Made by a program: the position numbers and the translations under genes. Positions 1 to 8,748 of a stretch of DNA of 64,000 nt are shown here, in pieces; position 1 is the first letter of the stretch, and every line of letters starts with the position of its first letter. The stretch is from contig JAFXSM010000004.1 in the NCBI GenBank assembly GCA_017525605.1, positions 37,263 through 101,262 on the forward strand. The letters run 5' to 3'. Under the pieces are notes generated by a model. The model did no database searches and was not told the origin of the DNA. It worked only from the letters and a program-made list of their open reading frames with translations. This stretch comes from Treponema sp. (lineage in GTDB: Bacteria > Spirochaetota > Spirochaetia > Treponematales > Treponemataceae).

Positions 1-287
1 TCTACTTCCAGCAGAACTCTTTCGATGCAATCGATGCGAACGCTACTGTCGAAAGGCAGAAGTATGACTTGGACAAGCTTCTCGGAATCCTCGGTTCTGA
101 CTTTGCGCTTTCTGAGAAAGATGAGGCTCGTACTTATTTCAACCAGCTTCGCCAGAAGTTCATCGACTGGAACTACACGGAATTCCAGAGCGACAATTTC
201 AAGAAGATTGAGAAAGAAATCGATGAGTTGTATGCATCGAAGAACGGAAAGCTTTCGGCTGAGGTCGAGGGAATTCTTAAGGCTTAA
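1..287 (+). CDS. ntpA: V-type ATPase catalytic subunit A, C-terminal end (partial)
   Basis: The reading frame is open from base 3 and cut by the window edge; about 94 residues remain. The start of the visible part (YFQQNSFDAIDA) matches the segment of V-type ATPase A subunits that follows the nucleotide-binding domain, and the rest is the helical C-terminal domain. Subunit A is the catalytic ATPase of the cytoplasmic V1 sector. The B subunit starts 18 bases downstream behind a GAGGA ribosome site, so this is one operon. The P-loop lies outside the window. Identification rests on the visible fragment plus gene order. Confidence 0.9.
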   Translation, partial: YFQQNSFDAIDANATVERQKYDLDKLLGILGSDFALSEKDEARTYFNQLRQKFIDWNYTEFQSDNFKKIEKEIDELYASKNGKLSAEVEGILKA

Positions 288-305
288 ATCAGAGGACGGT
301 GAAAA

Positions 306-1601
306 ATGAACAAGGTATATAGCAAAATCGAATCTATTACGGGTTCAGTCATTACTGTCAAGGCTGATGGCGTAAAATACAACGAGCTTGCGGAAATAAC
401 GACGCGCTTCGGAAAATCTTTGGCCGAGGTCAACAAGATTGACGGCGACACTGTTTCTTTGCAGGTCTTCGCCGGTGGACGCGGTGTCTCGACAGGTGAC
501 CAGATCCGTTTCTTGGGACACGAAATGCAGATTTCGTTCAGCGATGATTTGCTCGGAAGAATCTTCAATGGTTCGGGCGAGCCGCGCGATAACGGAACTT
601 CGCTTTCGGAGAATCTGAAGCCTATTGGCGGCCCTTCTGTTAACCCGTCAAAGCGTATTCTCGCGACGAGAATGATGCGCACGAACATTCCTATGATTGA
701 TATGTTCAACACGCTCGTCGTTTCTCAGAAGCTTCCGATTTTCTCTATTTCCGGTGAGCCTTACAACCAGCTCCTTGCGCGAATCGCTATGCAGGCTGAA
801 GCTGACGTAATCATACTTGGCGGAATGGGACTGAAGTACGATGACTTCCTCTATTTCAAGAAGACATTGGAAGAGGGCGGTTCGCTTTCAAAAACTGTCA
901 TGTTCATCCATACGGCAGCTGACCCGACTGTAGAATGTATCAAGATTCCTGATATGTCTTTGGCAGTTGCTGAGCAGTTCGCCCTTCAGGGAAAGGACGT
1001 TCTCGTTCTTCTCACTGACATGACTTCGTATGCGGACTCCATGAAGGAAATCGCAATCACGCAGGAGCAGGTTCCTTCGAACCGCGGTTATCCTGGCGAT
1101 TTGTACTCTCAGCTGGCCGCTCGTTATGAGAAAGCTGTTGACTTCGACGGTGCTGGTTCCGTAACTGTACTTGCAGTCACGACAATGCCTGGTGATGACG
1201 TTACGCACCCGGTTCCTGACAACACAGGATACATCACTGAAGGACAGTATTACTTGAAGGGCGGAAGAATTGAGCCGTTCGGTTCTCTTTCACGCTTGAA
1301 GCAGAACGTCAACGGAAAAACTCGAAAAGATCACCGTGCTCTTATGGATGCTATGATTCGACTCTATTCGTCATACAAAGACACACTCGAAAAGAAATCG
1401 ATGGGTTTCATGATGTCGAACTGGGACGGCAAGCTCCTCAAGTATGGTGCTCTGTTTGAAAAGGAGATGATGGATTTGTCCGTCAATCTTTCGTTGGAAG
1501 GTGCTCTCGACCTTGGTTGGAAAATCCTTGCGGATTGTTTCGACAAAGACGAGACGGGTATCAAGTCTGAATTGATTGCAGAATTCTGGCCGAATAAATA
1601 A
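306..1601 (+). CDS. ntpB: V-type ATPase regulatory subunit B
   Basis: 431 residues, the usual length for bacterial V-type B subunits. It alternates with subunit A in the V1 hexamer. The P-loop region is replaced by the B-type non-catalytic sequence ([14 protein letters not shown], near residue 150), as expected for this subunit. The conserved SLSRLKQ followed by GKTRKDH, which contributes the arginine at the catalytic interface, is present near residue 330. The ATG follows GAGGACGGTGAAAA. It lies between A and D in an operon that runs A-B-D-I-K. Confidence 0.96.
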   Translation: MNKVYSKIESITGSVITVKADGVKYNELAEITTRFGKSLAEVNKIDGDTVSLQVFAGGRGVSTGDQIRFLGHEMQISFSDDLLGRIFNGSGEPRDNGTSLSENLKPIGGPSVNPSKRILATRMMRTNIPMIDMFNTLVVSQKLPIFSISGEPYNQLLARIAMQAEADVIILGGMGLKYDDFLYFKKTLEEGGSLSKTVMFIHTAADPTVECIKIPDMSLAVAEQFALQGKDVLVLLTDMTSYADSMKEIAITQEQVPSNRGYPGDLYSQLAARYEKAVDFDGAGSVTVLAVTTMPGDDVTHPVPDNTGYITEGQYYLKGGRIEPFGSLSRLKQNVNGKTRKDHRALMDAMIRLYSSYKDTLEKKSMGFMMSNWDGKLLKYGALFEKEMMDLSVNLSLEGALDLGWKILADCFDKDETGIKSELIAEFWPNK

Positions 1602-1632
1602 CGAGTGCGGAATTTAATTTCAGGAGCTGTTA

Positions 1633-2289
1633 ATGGCAAAAATAAAGCTGACAAAAAATGAGCAGAAAGTTCAGAAAGATGCGCTGAAAATGTATCAGCG
1701 GTATCTTCCGACTCTTACGCTCAAAAAACAGCAGCTTCAATCTGAAATCAGAACTATCGAGCTGAAAGCCAAAGAGGTTCGCCAGCAGCGCATAGAACTT
1801 GAAAAAGAATTCAAAGTTTGGATTGGCGTTTTTGGTGAAGAGGAAGCTTTCAAGCCTGGAATGGTTACTGTCCGCAATATAAAGAAAGGTGTCGGAAACA
1901 TTGCTGGAGTCACGATTCCGGTGTATGAGGGAGCCGATTTCAGCAGGGGCGACTACGATTTGTATTCGACTCCGCTTTGGATTGACTTGGCTGCCGACAG
2001 AATGGAGAAGGCACTTTCTTTGGATTTGGAAGCCAGCGTTCTTGATGAACAGGTAAGGCTGCTTTCTCAGGAACTTCGCACTACGTCACAGCGCGTGAAC
2101 CTTTTTGAAAAGGTAAAGATTCCTGAGGCAAAGGCAAACATAAAAAAGATTTCGGTCTATTTGGGTGACCAGCAGGTAAGCGAGGTCGTTCGCTCGAAGA
2201 TTTCCAAGAAGAAAATCGACGCGAGAAACAGTGCTGCCGCTGAAGCTCAGAAATTGGCTGAAAATTCTGGAAAGGGGGCTGAAAAATGA
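1633..2289 (+). CDS. ntpD: V-type ATPase subunit D (central rotor shaft)
   Basis: 218 residues. The N-terminus (LTKNEQKVQKDALKMYQRYL) and a C-terminal helix of alternating charge are typical of subunit D, which forms the coiled-coil shaft turning within the A3B3 head. Start ATG follows CAGGAG. The stop overlaps the ATG of subunit I by four bases (ATGA), implying translational coupling. The tail after residue 195 is Lys/Ala/Glu-rich. Confidence 0.93.
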   Translation: MAKIKLTKNEQKVQKDALKMYQRYLPTLTLKKQQLQSEIRTIELKAKEVRQQRIELEKEFKVWIGVFGEEEAFKPGMVTVRNIKKGVGNIAGVTIPVYEGADFSRGDYDLYSTPLWIDLAADRMEKALSLDLEASVLDEQVRLLSQELRTTSQRVNLFEKVKIPEAKANIKKISVYLGDQQVSEVVRSKISKKKIDARNSAAAEAQKLAENSGKGAEK

Positions 2290-4304
2290 TCGTGCAGATG
2301 AAAAAAGTTTCTTTGGTCGTTTTGCAGAATGAAAGAAAGGAAGCCCTCAAATCTCTCAGAAAACTCGGAGTTCTTCATGTCGAGGAAGTTCAGGGGGCTA
2401 GCGAGGAATTGGCTTCTTGCAAGTCTCAGAACACTCAGATTGAAAAGGCTTTGAGCATTTTGGAGGAGATAAAGCTCGACAAAAAGAAAGTCGAATCTAT
2501 TGATGCCGATCGCAACAAATCGGTCGATGTCGCAAGAAAAATACTTTCTTTGGTAGACGAGAAGAAATCTTGCTTCGACAGAATTACTGCCGATACTGCG
2601 GAGCTCGACAGGTTTGCAAAATGGGGCGATGTTTCGCCTGCCGACTTTGCATACTTGAACGAGAAAAATGTTCATGTCTCAATGTTTGAGATTCCGAACG
2701 ACAAGTATTCTCTGATTGGCGGCGACGTCAAGACTGTGCTTGTAAATCGTGATAAATCTCAGACTAGGTTCTTGCTTGTTTCTGATGCTCAGCTTGGAAA
2801 CTCCGAGCGTCCTGACGGACTGCCGCCGGAAGCTTATCAGGTTGTCCTTCCGAGATGCTCCACAAAAGAACTCTCGGCATCTGTGAGCGCAAGCAAGAAA
2901 CGCATTGGCGAAATTGAGAACGAAATCAAGGATTGCGTCAAATACATTTCGTCGATGAAAAAGGCTCTTTCTGTTATTGCGAAGGATATCGAGCTTGAGA
3001 ACCTTTACAGCGGAATGGGCTACGAGGATAAAGTTGATGCTGACGAAAATGCGGAGGCATCATCTAAAAACTCTGCGTCTTCTGTTCCGTTGGCTTGGCT
3101 CACGGGTTTCGTTCCTGTCGATTCCATGTCGGAATTCGAAAGTGCTGCAAAAAAACAGGGCTGGGCTTACGGCGTTTCGGAGCCAAGCGAGGACGATGCT
3201 GTTCCGACTAAGCTCAAGAACAATAAAATCGTCAGTCTGATTTATCCGCTCACGGACTTCCTCGGAACTGTTCCTGGTTACCGCGAGTACGACATTTCCG
3301 GCTGGTTCCTCGCTTTCTTCACGATTTTCTTCGGAATGATTTTTGGAGACGGCGGTTACGGTGCTCTTGTGACCCTCGGTGCGCTGTTTGCGATTTTCAA
3401 GACGACCGCAGGCGGAAAGAAAGTTTCGCCGATGCTGAGCCTTGTTCTTCTGCTCGGCGTTGCAACGATGGCATGGGGCGTTGTCACTTGCACGTGGTTC
3501 GGCATTTCGCCGGAGCTGTTGCCAGACTTCCTCAAGTCGATTTCGGTCGCGCCTCTGTCAAATGCATACGACACTGTTGAATGGCTTCCGTTCTGGACGA
3601 ATGACACTTCGAACGGAACTTTGACGACTGCAAACAACCTTCAGATTTTCTGCTTCACGCTGGCTCTTCTTCAGCTTTGTGTCGCACACCTGAAAGGAAT
3701 CGGTCGTTATGCGTTCGACAAGAACTACAAAAAGCAGAATCTCAAGGCTATCGGCGAATTCGGTGCTCTGATTGAGCTTGTCGGTATGTATTGGGTTGTG
3801 CTTTCGATGGTCGTCAACGGAGGAATCTTCCCTCTCGTCGGTGGCGATGTGTTTGGTCTTCCGTGGGGAACGATTTCTCTTGCACTCGTCGGCATCGGAT
3901 TCTTCTTCAGTTTCGTGTTCGCGAATTATGACGGAAGCATCGGTGCGTCGATTCTTGAAAGCGTGAAGAACATCATTTCGGTGTTGCTCGGTGTCGTGAA
4001 CGTGTTCTCGGACATCGTGTCGTACATCCGATTGTGGGCTGTCGGTCTTGCTGGTGCGGCTATCAGCGGCACTGTCAACACGATGGCGGCCGGAATCGTC
4101 GGTGGAGAAGCATCTACCATTGTGGTTCATGCGATATTCTTCATCCTCGTGATTGTCCTGCTCGTTTTCGGACACGGATTGAACATGATTCTGAACTTGC
4201 TTTCGGTCATCGTTCACGGCGTGCGCTTGAATACTTTGGAATTCTCAAATCACTTGGGAATGTCTTGGTCAGGTTTCAAATACGAACCGTTCAGCGAAAA
4301 ATGA
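2286..4304 (+). CDS. ntpI: V-type ATPase membrane stator subunit I (a-type)
   Basis: 672 residues. Residues 1 to about 330 are hydrophilic with coiled-coil character (peripheral stalk arm). From about residue 335 there are roughly seven hydrophobic segments forming the half-channel beside the K ring. The conserved arginine that faces the rotor glutamate is visible in SYIRLWAVGLAG (Arg582). Known role: ion path of the Vo sector. It overlaps ntpD by four bases and is followed after 80 bases by ntpK. Confidence 0.95.
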   Translation: MIVQMKKVSLVVLQNERKEALKSLRKLGVLHVEEVQGASEELASCKSQNTQIEKALSILEEIKLDKKKVESIDADRNKSVDVARKILSLVDEKKSCFDRITADTAELDRFAKWGDVSPADFAYLNEKNVHVSMFEIPNDKYSLIGGDVKTVLVNRDKSQTRFLLVSDAQLGNSERPDGLPPEAYQVVLPRCSTKELSASVSASKKRIGEIENEIKDCVKYISSMKKALSVIAKDIELENLYSGMGYEDKVDADENAEASSKNSASSVPLAWLTGFVPVDSMSEFESAAKKQGWAYGVSEPSEDDAVPTKLKNNKIVSLIYPLTDFLGTVPGYREYDISGWFLAFFTIFFGMIFGDGGYGALVTLGALFAIFKTTAGGKKVSPMLSLVLLLGVATMAWGVVTCTWFGISPELLPDFLKSISVAPLSNAYDTVEWLPFWTNDTSNGTLTTANNLQIFCFTLALLQLCVAHLKGIGRYAFDKNYKKQNLKAIGEFGALIELVGMYWVVLSMVVNGGIFPLVGGDVFGLPWGTISLALVGIGFFFSFVFANYDGSIGASILESVKNIISVLLGVVNVFSDIVSYIRLWAVGLAGAAISGTVNTMAAGIVGGEASTIVVHAIFFILVIVLLVFGHGLNMILNLLSVIVHGVRLNTLEFSNHLGMSWSGFKYEPFSEK

Positions 4305-4345
4305 TTCGCTTGTCAGGTTTGTATCTAAAAAAATAAAAAAATATT

Positions 4346-4370
4346 GGCTCTGGAATTTAATAACAGAGTC
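4346..4370 (+). other. Small hairpin before ntpK
   Basis: GGCTCTG and CAGAGTC, separated by 11 bases, can pair (six Watson-Crick pairs and one G-T) in the ntpI-ntpK gap. No T-run follows, so it is not an intrinsic terminator. It lies just upstream of the AGGAG ribosome site of ntpK. The K ring needs many copies per complex; a hairpin here could mark a processing or stability site. The function is inference only. Confidence 0.35.
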
Positions 4371-4384
4371 AAAAGGAGAAAATT

Positions 4385-4816
4385 ATGGATTTTGGAATGC
4401 TTGGTGCTGGTCTTGTTATGGGTATTGCTGCTATCGGTTCTGCTATCGGAATCGGAGCTGCTGGTCAGGGCGCAATTGGTGCTTGGAAACGCTGTTTCAT
4501 GGCTAATAAGCCGGCTCCATTCATCTTGACTGTCTTTGCTGGTGCTCCATTGACACAGACAATCTATGGATTCTTGCTGATGAATTCAATGAAGGGCAAG
4601 GTTGCTTCTGGTGACCTTTCTCCAGCTATGGCACTTGGTCTCGGAATCGCCGCAGGCTTGGCAATGTGCTTCTCTGCAATCGCTCAGGGAAAAGCTGGTG
4701 CTGCAGGTTCTGATGCACTCGGCGAGACTGGAAAAGGTTTCTCAAACTACATCATGGTCGTCGGTCTTTGTGAAACTGTAGCTTTGTTCGCTATGGTATT
4801 CGGAATGATTGCATAG
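4385..4816 (+). CDS. ntpK: V-type ATPase rotor subunit K (proteolipid)
   Basis: 143 residues with four membrane helices arranged as two hairpins, the double-length form of V-type rings. The ion-carrying glutamate is in helix 4 (GLCETVALF, Glu130). By comparison with Enterococcus hirae NtpK, whose Na+ ligands are Leu61, Thr64, Gln65, Gln110 and Glu139, this protein has Thr57 and Gln58 (PLTQT), Gln101 (IAQGK) and Glu130 in matching contexts, which favours Na+ coupling. Start ATG follows AGGAG with good spacing. A strong terminator follows, ending the operon. Confidence 0.95.
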   Translation: MDFGMLGAGLVMGIAAIGSAIGIGAAGQGAIGAWKRCFMANKPAPFILTVFAGAPLTQTIYGFLLMNSMKGKVASGDLSPAMALGLGIAAGLAMCFSAIAQGKAGAAGSDALGETGKGFSNYIMVVGLCETVALFAMVFGMIA

Positions 4817-4849
4817 ATTTAGCTTTTTCATAGAAGCATCTTATTTTCT

Positions 4850-4917
4850 GCCGCCTTCATTTGAAGCGTACCCCGATTATTGGGCACTTCAATTTTATGA
4901 GGGCGGCTTTTTTTTTG
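4850..4917 (+). terminator. Intrinsic terminator of the V-ATPase operon
   Basis: GCCGCCTTCAT pairs with ATGAGGGCGGC, with an inner helix (TTGAAG/CTTCAA) extending it, followed by about nine T residues. Confidence 0.9.
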
Positions 4918-4982
4918 ACCGACTGTGATATAATCGGAACGATAAAAATCTACTATTCAATTTTAATTTTTAAGGAAAGAAA

Positions 4983-6080
4983 ATGAATTTTTATAAGCCT
5001 AGAGAAGTTTTTGTCGGTGGAAACGGAAATGTCGAGCGGATTGCTGTCGGTGGGGATAATCCGGTTACGATTCAGACTATGTGGAAGGAGCCGATTCTGG
5101 ATTTGAAGACGAATCCTGAGCACCTTGAGTCGATTCGGAGCAGGATAACGAAACTGAAAATGCTCGGCTGCGACATAATCCGCTTTGCAGTTCCTGATAT
5201 GCAGAGTGCAGAGAATTTCATCGAGCTTTGTAAATCGACTTCCATGCCGCTCGTTGCAGATATTCATTTTGACTACAGGCTTGCTCTCAAGTGCCTTGAG
5301 GGTCCTGTCGGAGCGATACGAATCAATCCGGGCAACATTGGTGCGCGAAGCAATGTTGAGGCTGTCGTCAACGGTTGCCGCGACAATGGCGTTGCGATAA
5401 GAATCGGAGTGAACACTGGCAGTCTTCCGAAGGATTTGGAGGAAAAAGTAGAGAAAGGCGAGATGAGCAGGGCTGTCGCGTTGAGTGAAACAGCCGCGCG
5501 CGAGTGTGCGATTTTTGACGAGCTGAATTTCAATCAGTTCGTCGTAAGCATGAAGGCTTCTTCCGTTCAGGAGACAATCGAAGCGAACGAGGACTTCGCG
5601 TCGAAATTCGACATTCCGCTCCACGTCGGCGTTACTGAGGCTGGTCCGCTGATTACAGGCGTTGTCAAATCGACTATGGCATTCTCTCATCTTTTGAACG
5701 AAGGAATCGGCTCGACTATACGCGTCTCGCTTTCATCTTCTCCCGAAAACGAAGTCATCACCGGGCTTGAAATCCTCCGTGAGTGCGGAAAACGTTCGGG
5801 CGGCGTGAAACTTGTCTCTTGTCCTCGCTGCGGAAGGCTCGGATTCGACGTTCACGGATTTATGGCTAGGTGGCAGAATGAGCTTCTCTCTATGAAGAAG
5901 GACATAACGGTCGCCGTGATGGGCTGTGTCGTCAACGGTCCTGGCGAAGGAAAGCACGCTGACATCGGAATTGCGGGGGCGGGCAACAAGGCAATCATTT
6001 TCAAGAAGGGAAAAATTGTCCGAACAATCGATATGAAAGATGCCGATAATGAATTCAGAAAGGAATTGATGTCTTTATGA
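4983..6080 (+). CDS. ispG: 4-hydroxy-3-methylbut-2-enyl diphosphate synthase (IspG/GcpE)
   Basis: 365 residues. IspG reduces 2-C-methyl-D-erythritol 2,4-cyclodiphosphate in the MEP isoprenoid pathway using a [4Fe-4S] cluster. The N-terminal TIM-barrel shows VGGDNPVTIQTMW, and the C-terminal cluster domain shows CPRCGR (about residue 281) and GCVVNGPGEGKHADIGIAG. This is the short bacterial form without the insert of plant enzymes. Start ATG follows AAGGAAAG. A TATAAT hexamer at 4929-4934 may be its -10, without a clear -35. The stop overlaps the next ATG by four bases. Confidence 0.95.
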   Translation: MNFYKPREVFVGGNGNVERIAVGGDNPVTIQTMWKEPILDLKTNPEHLESIRSRITKLKMLGCDIIRFAVPDMQSAENFIELCKSTSMPLVADIHFDYRLALKCLEGPVGAIRINPGNIGARSNVEAVVNGCRDNGVAIRIGVNTGSLPKDLEEKVEKGEMSRAVALSETAARECAIFDELNFNQFVVSMKASSVQETIEANEDFASKFDIPLHVGVTEAGPLITGVVKSTMAFSHLLNEGIGSTIRVSLSSSPENEVITGLEILRECGKRSGGVKLVSCPRCGRLGFDVHGFMARWQNELLSMKKDITVAVMGCVVNGPGEGKHADIGIAGAGNKAIIFKKGKIVRTIDMKDADNEFRKELMSL

Positions 6081-7177
6081 ATATTAGAAAAATTTTTTGC
6101 GTTTGTGCCGTTTCTCTTGCCGTGTCAGTTGCGTTTGCCGCAAAAGCTCCGAAGCATCCCGATGCAAAGAATGTTTCGTGGCGGGTTCTCGAAAATGCGC
6201 AAGTTGCATACGATGCCGCGAAATACGGCGAGGCGCTGAATCTTGCGAACAAGGCGAAAGAATCCAGAAAGGCAGAAGTCGAATGGGAAAACTATATCCT
6301 CGAAAGTGCGCTTTCTCCTTTGGCCGTTCGCCGCGTCGGAGATTTTTTCAATGACGTTCTGAACATCTTGCGCGAACGCGATGAAACGGAAGCCATCTCT
6401 CTCATCGAACGCTATACGAATCTTCATGGGGAGGCTTTCTATCACAATTCTGTTTCGGAACTTGTCGCGTGGGTCAAGGCGAAGGCTGTTTATCCGGAGG
6501 CTGATTTCCTTATCGGAAAAATCTATCAGCTTGAGGGCGAATTCCACACTGCGTACAATTTTTACGAAAAGGCGAGAACGGAGCGTGAATTCCTTGAGAT
6601 TCCTGATACTCACTATGACATTCTCTATGCCATGGTCAATCTTGCCCGCGAGGAGAAGAATTATAAGAATTATGAGGAGGCTCTTGTCCTCATTCTTGAT
6701 TCCGATGAAAATTTCAAGGACAAGAAATTCCAGAATGCGTTCATGAGAATCCTCAAAACGCCGAATGCCAACAACGTTGACAGATTCTTCCTTCTTTTCC
6801 GTGCGAATTCAAAAGCTTCTCTTGAAGCACTTTATGAGTACGGAAATTTCAGGTATAAGACCGGGGACTTGGATTCCGCACTCATGGCTTCTGCGCTCGG
6901 TTCAATCGAGGCTTTCACTCATATTTTCGAGACGATTTGCGAAAGGGACACGAGCTATTCATACTCAACTTTTTCCAATTTCCTGAAAAAATGCGGGGAA
7001 TATGATGATATCCTTTCATGGTGCGAGTCTCATTATGTGTGGGAAATCATGTTCCAGATGGCTGACCGCGTGCGTGAGTCTGGAAACACTGTTCTTGCGG
7101 ACAGCTTCTTCAAGGCTATAAAAAAATCGATGCCTGACGAATATTGGCAGGCAGAAGCCGCGTCTAAACTCCGCTAG
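6077..7177 (+). CDS. Exported helical-repeat protein of unknown function
   Basis: 366 residues. The first 22 form a signal peptide (short Lys/Arg start, hydrophobic core, cleavage near AFAAKAP). The rest is rich in Ala, Glu, Tyr and Phe with repeated amphipathic helices (for example NAQVAYDAAKYGEALNLA and KIYQLEGEFHTAYNFYEKA) that look like TPR or Sel1-type repeats. It is likely periplasmic. It overlaps ispG by four bases, so it is co-transcribed. The 3' end overlaps the convergent gene on the other strand by four bases. I do not recognise a named family. Confidence 0.75.
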   Translation: MNIRKIFCVCAVSLAVSVAFAAKAPKHPDAKNVSWRVLENAQVAYDAAKYGEALNLANKAKESRKAEVEWENYILESALSPLAVRRVGDFFNDVLNILRERDETEAISLIERYTNLHGEAFYHNSVSELVAWVKAKAVYPEADFLIGKIYQLEGEFHTAYNFYEKARTEREFLEIPDTHYDILYAMVNLAREEKNYKNYEEALVLILDSDENFKDKKFQNAFMRILKTPNANNVDRFFLLFRANSKASLEALYEYGNFRYKTGDLDSALMASALGSIEAFTHIFETICERDTSYSYSTFSNFLKKCGEYDDILSWCESHYVWEIMFQMADRVRESGNTVLADSFFKAIKKSMPDEYWQAEAASKLR

Positions 7178-8748
7178 TACAAAAGTCCAAGCCCGATGTA
7201 GATTTCTTTTGAGGAAACAGAGTTTCTGAAACTTTCGTTTATGAATGTGTCGGAAACTCTGTTCAGGACTGTTCTTGCAAGGTCTACTCCGACGCTTCCT
7301 CTGACTACGACGCTTTTCCATTTTTTCGGGAAGATTAGGACTTCGATTCCGCCTGAGTACCAGCCGTCTTCTAATGCGAATGTGCTTCCCGTAACCGCAT
7401 TTTTCGTTAGTGCGATGTCGATGAACGGCGAAACTTGCATTTCAAAATCGAAATATCTGAACCATGCCGTGTGCCTCGTTATCCACGTTTCCTCTCCGAA
7501 GATGTTTTCCGTCCAAGTGTTCCAGTCGGTTGCAAGAAGGCGAATCGGAGCGTCAATGTTCATTGTGATTGCCGACGTGACTTTCAGTGCGCGCTCGGTC
7601 GAATCCTTGTATTTCTGCTCGTCGATTATTCCGCGTAACCGTTCCCCGATTTTTTCATACCGGGAGAAACTTGCGAATGCGTAAAGCCTTGCCGATGCAG
7701 AAAAATATTTGCAGAAAGCTTTGTGCGCTTTTATTTCGGTGTAAATCCGCGGGTAATATTCGTTTCTCTGAAAATTGTAGGAAATCGATTGCCCTGTTTC
7801 CGCTGAAAATCCGTTTCTGAAATTTCCAATCCAGTCGATTCTTTTCGTTTCTGCTTTGTGAGCGAACGTCAGGAGCGGGCTTGTAATGTCGATGTTGTTT
7901 TCGTTCACGCTTCCGTCCGTTTTGTAATTCGCGGAGAAATCGGCGTACGGAATCCATTTTATTTTGCCCCAGCCGTCAATATCGGCGACCGTTATCGGCA
8001 TTGAAAGTGACGCGTCGCTGTTCATGTAGAATTCGTCGTCGTATGGTGCGTATTCAAGGTTGCGGACGAAACTTTGTGAGATGTCGAAGACGAGCGAATA
8101 AGTTCCGCGCGGAAGAGAGAAAGTCAGCCCTGTCTTCGTGTCGAATTCGCATTTCTTTGTGTCGAGCGTGTATTCCGCAAAAAAATCGTTGTTCCATGTT
8201 ATGTCGAACGGGCCAGCTTGGAACGGAAAATTGTACTCGAAGTTGAATCCGATTGCCTTATGCGAGACCGATTCGTCATCCTCGTCTGTTTCAATCGCAA
8301 AATACGCGTCCGCCGAAAGCTCGCTCATGCGCCCCAAGAAATTCGCATCCTTGATTTTCATCTTTACGCTCAGCCCGTCGCTCGATGAATATTTCGGGTA
8401 GGGAAGAATCAGAAGGCTTTTCGAATCTGTTGCCGCGACTTTCAGATGCACTTTGCAGATTTCGCCGTCAGTGTCGTTTTCGCATTCATAAGTGACGGAA
8501 GTTTCCTGAAATACCCTCTGATTTTGAAAACGGGTTCGTAAATCTTCGATGTATTTTTTGAATTCTTCTTTTGATTCGAATGTGCGTTCTGTCGAAATCG
8601 GAATGTTTTTTTCGGCCGCGGATTGTTTTGTTTCCTGCAGCTCATATTCGACGTCGCAGATTTTGTACTTTTCGGAAAATGAGGAAGCAGGAATCAGAAA
8701 AAAAACAAGGACCGAATGCAGGAAAAAAAATTGCGCTGATTTTTTCAT
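7174..8748 (-). CDS. Omp85-like outer membrane protein with one POTRA-like domain
   Basis: 524 residues from ATG at 8748; an upstream in-frame start is rejected because the signal peptide (MKKSAQFFFLHSVLVFFL) begins here and the ATG shares one base with the wbaP stop (TGATG). Residues about 25-115 resemble a single POTRA fold (FESKEEFKKYIEDL then VTYECEN). After that come alternating aromatic beta-strands with an Omp85-like DANFLGRMSELSADAYF, ending in an aromatic/hydrophobic strand (IGLGLLY). Inference: outer membrane barrel working with the adjacent polysaccharide genes or with lipid or protein insertion. The Omp85 assignment is by eye. Confidence 0.65.
   Translation of the reverse strand: MKKSAQFFFLHSVLVFFLIPASSFSEKYKICDVEYELQETKQSAAEKNIPISTERTFESKEEFKKYIEDLRTRFQNQRVFQETSVTYECENDTDGEICKVHLKVAATDSKSLLILPYPKYSSSDGLSVKMKIKDANFLGRMSELSADAYFAIETDEDDESVSHKAIGFNFEYNFPFQAGPFDITWNNDFFAEYTLDTKKCEFDTKTGLTFSLPRGTYSLVFDISQSFVRNLEYAPYDDEFYMNSDASLSMPITVADIDGWGKIKWIPYADFSANYKTDGSVNENNIDITSPLLTFAHKAETKRIDWIGNFRNGFSAETGQSISYNFQRNEYYPRIYTEIKAHKAFCKYFSASARLYAFASFSRYEKIGERLRGIIDEQKYKDSTERALKVTSAITMNIDAPIRLLATDWNTWTENIFGEETWITRHTAWFRYFDFEMQVSPFIDIALTKNAVTGSTFALEDGWYSGGIEVLIFPKKWKSVVVRGSVGVDLARTVLNRVSDTFINESFRNSVSSKEIYIGLGLLY

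Noticed and set aside
4915..4934. TTGACC and TATAAT as an ispG promoter
   Set aside because: They are separated by only eight bases, too short for a sigma-70 promoter, and the TTGACC overlaps the terminator T-run. Only the -10 is mentioned.
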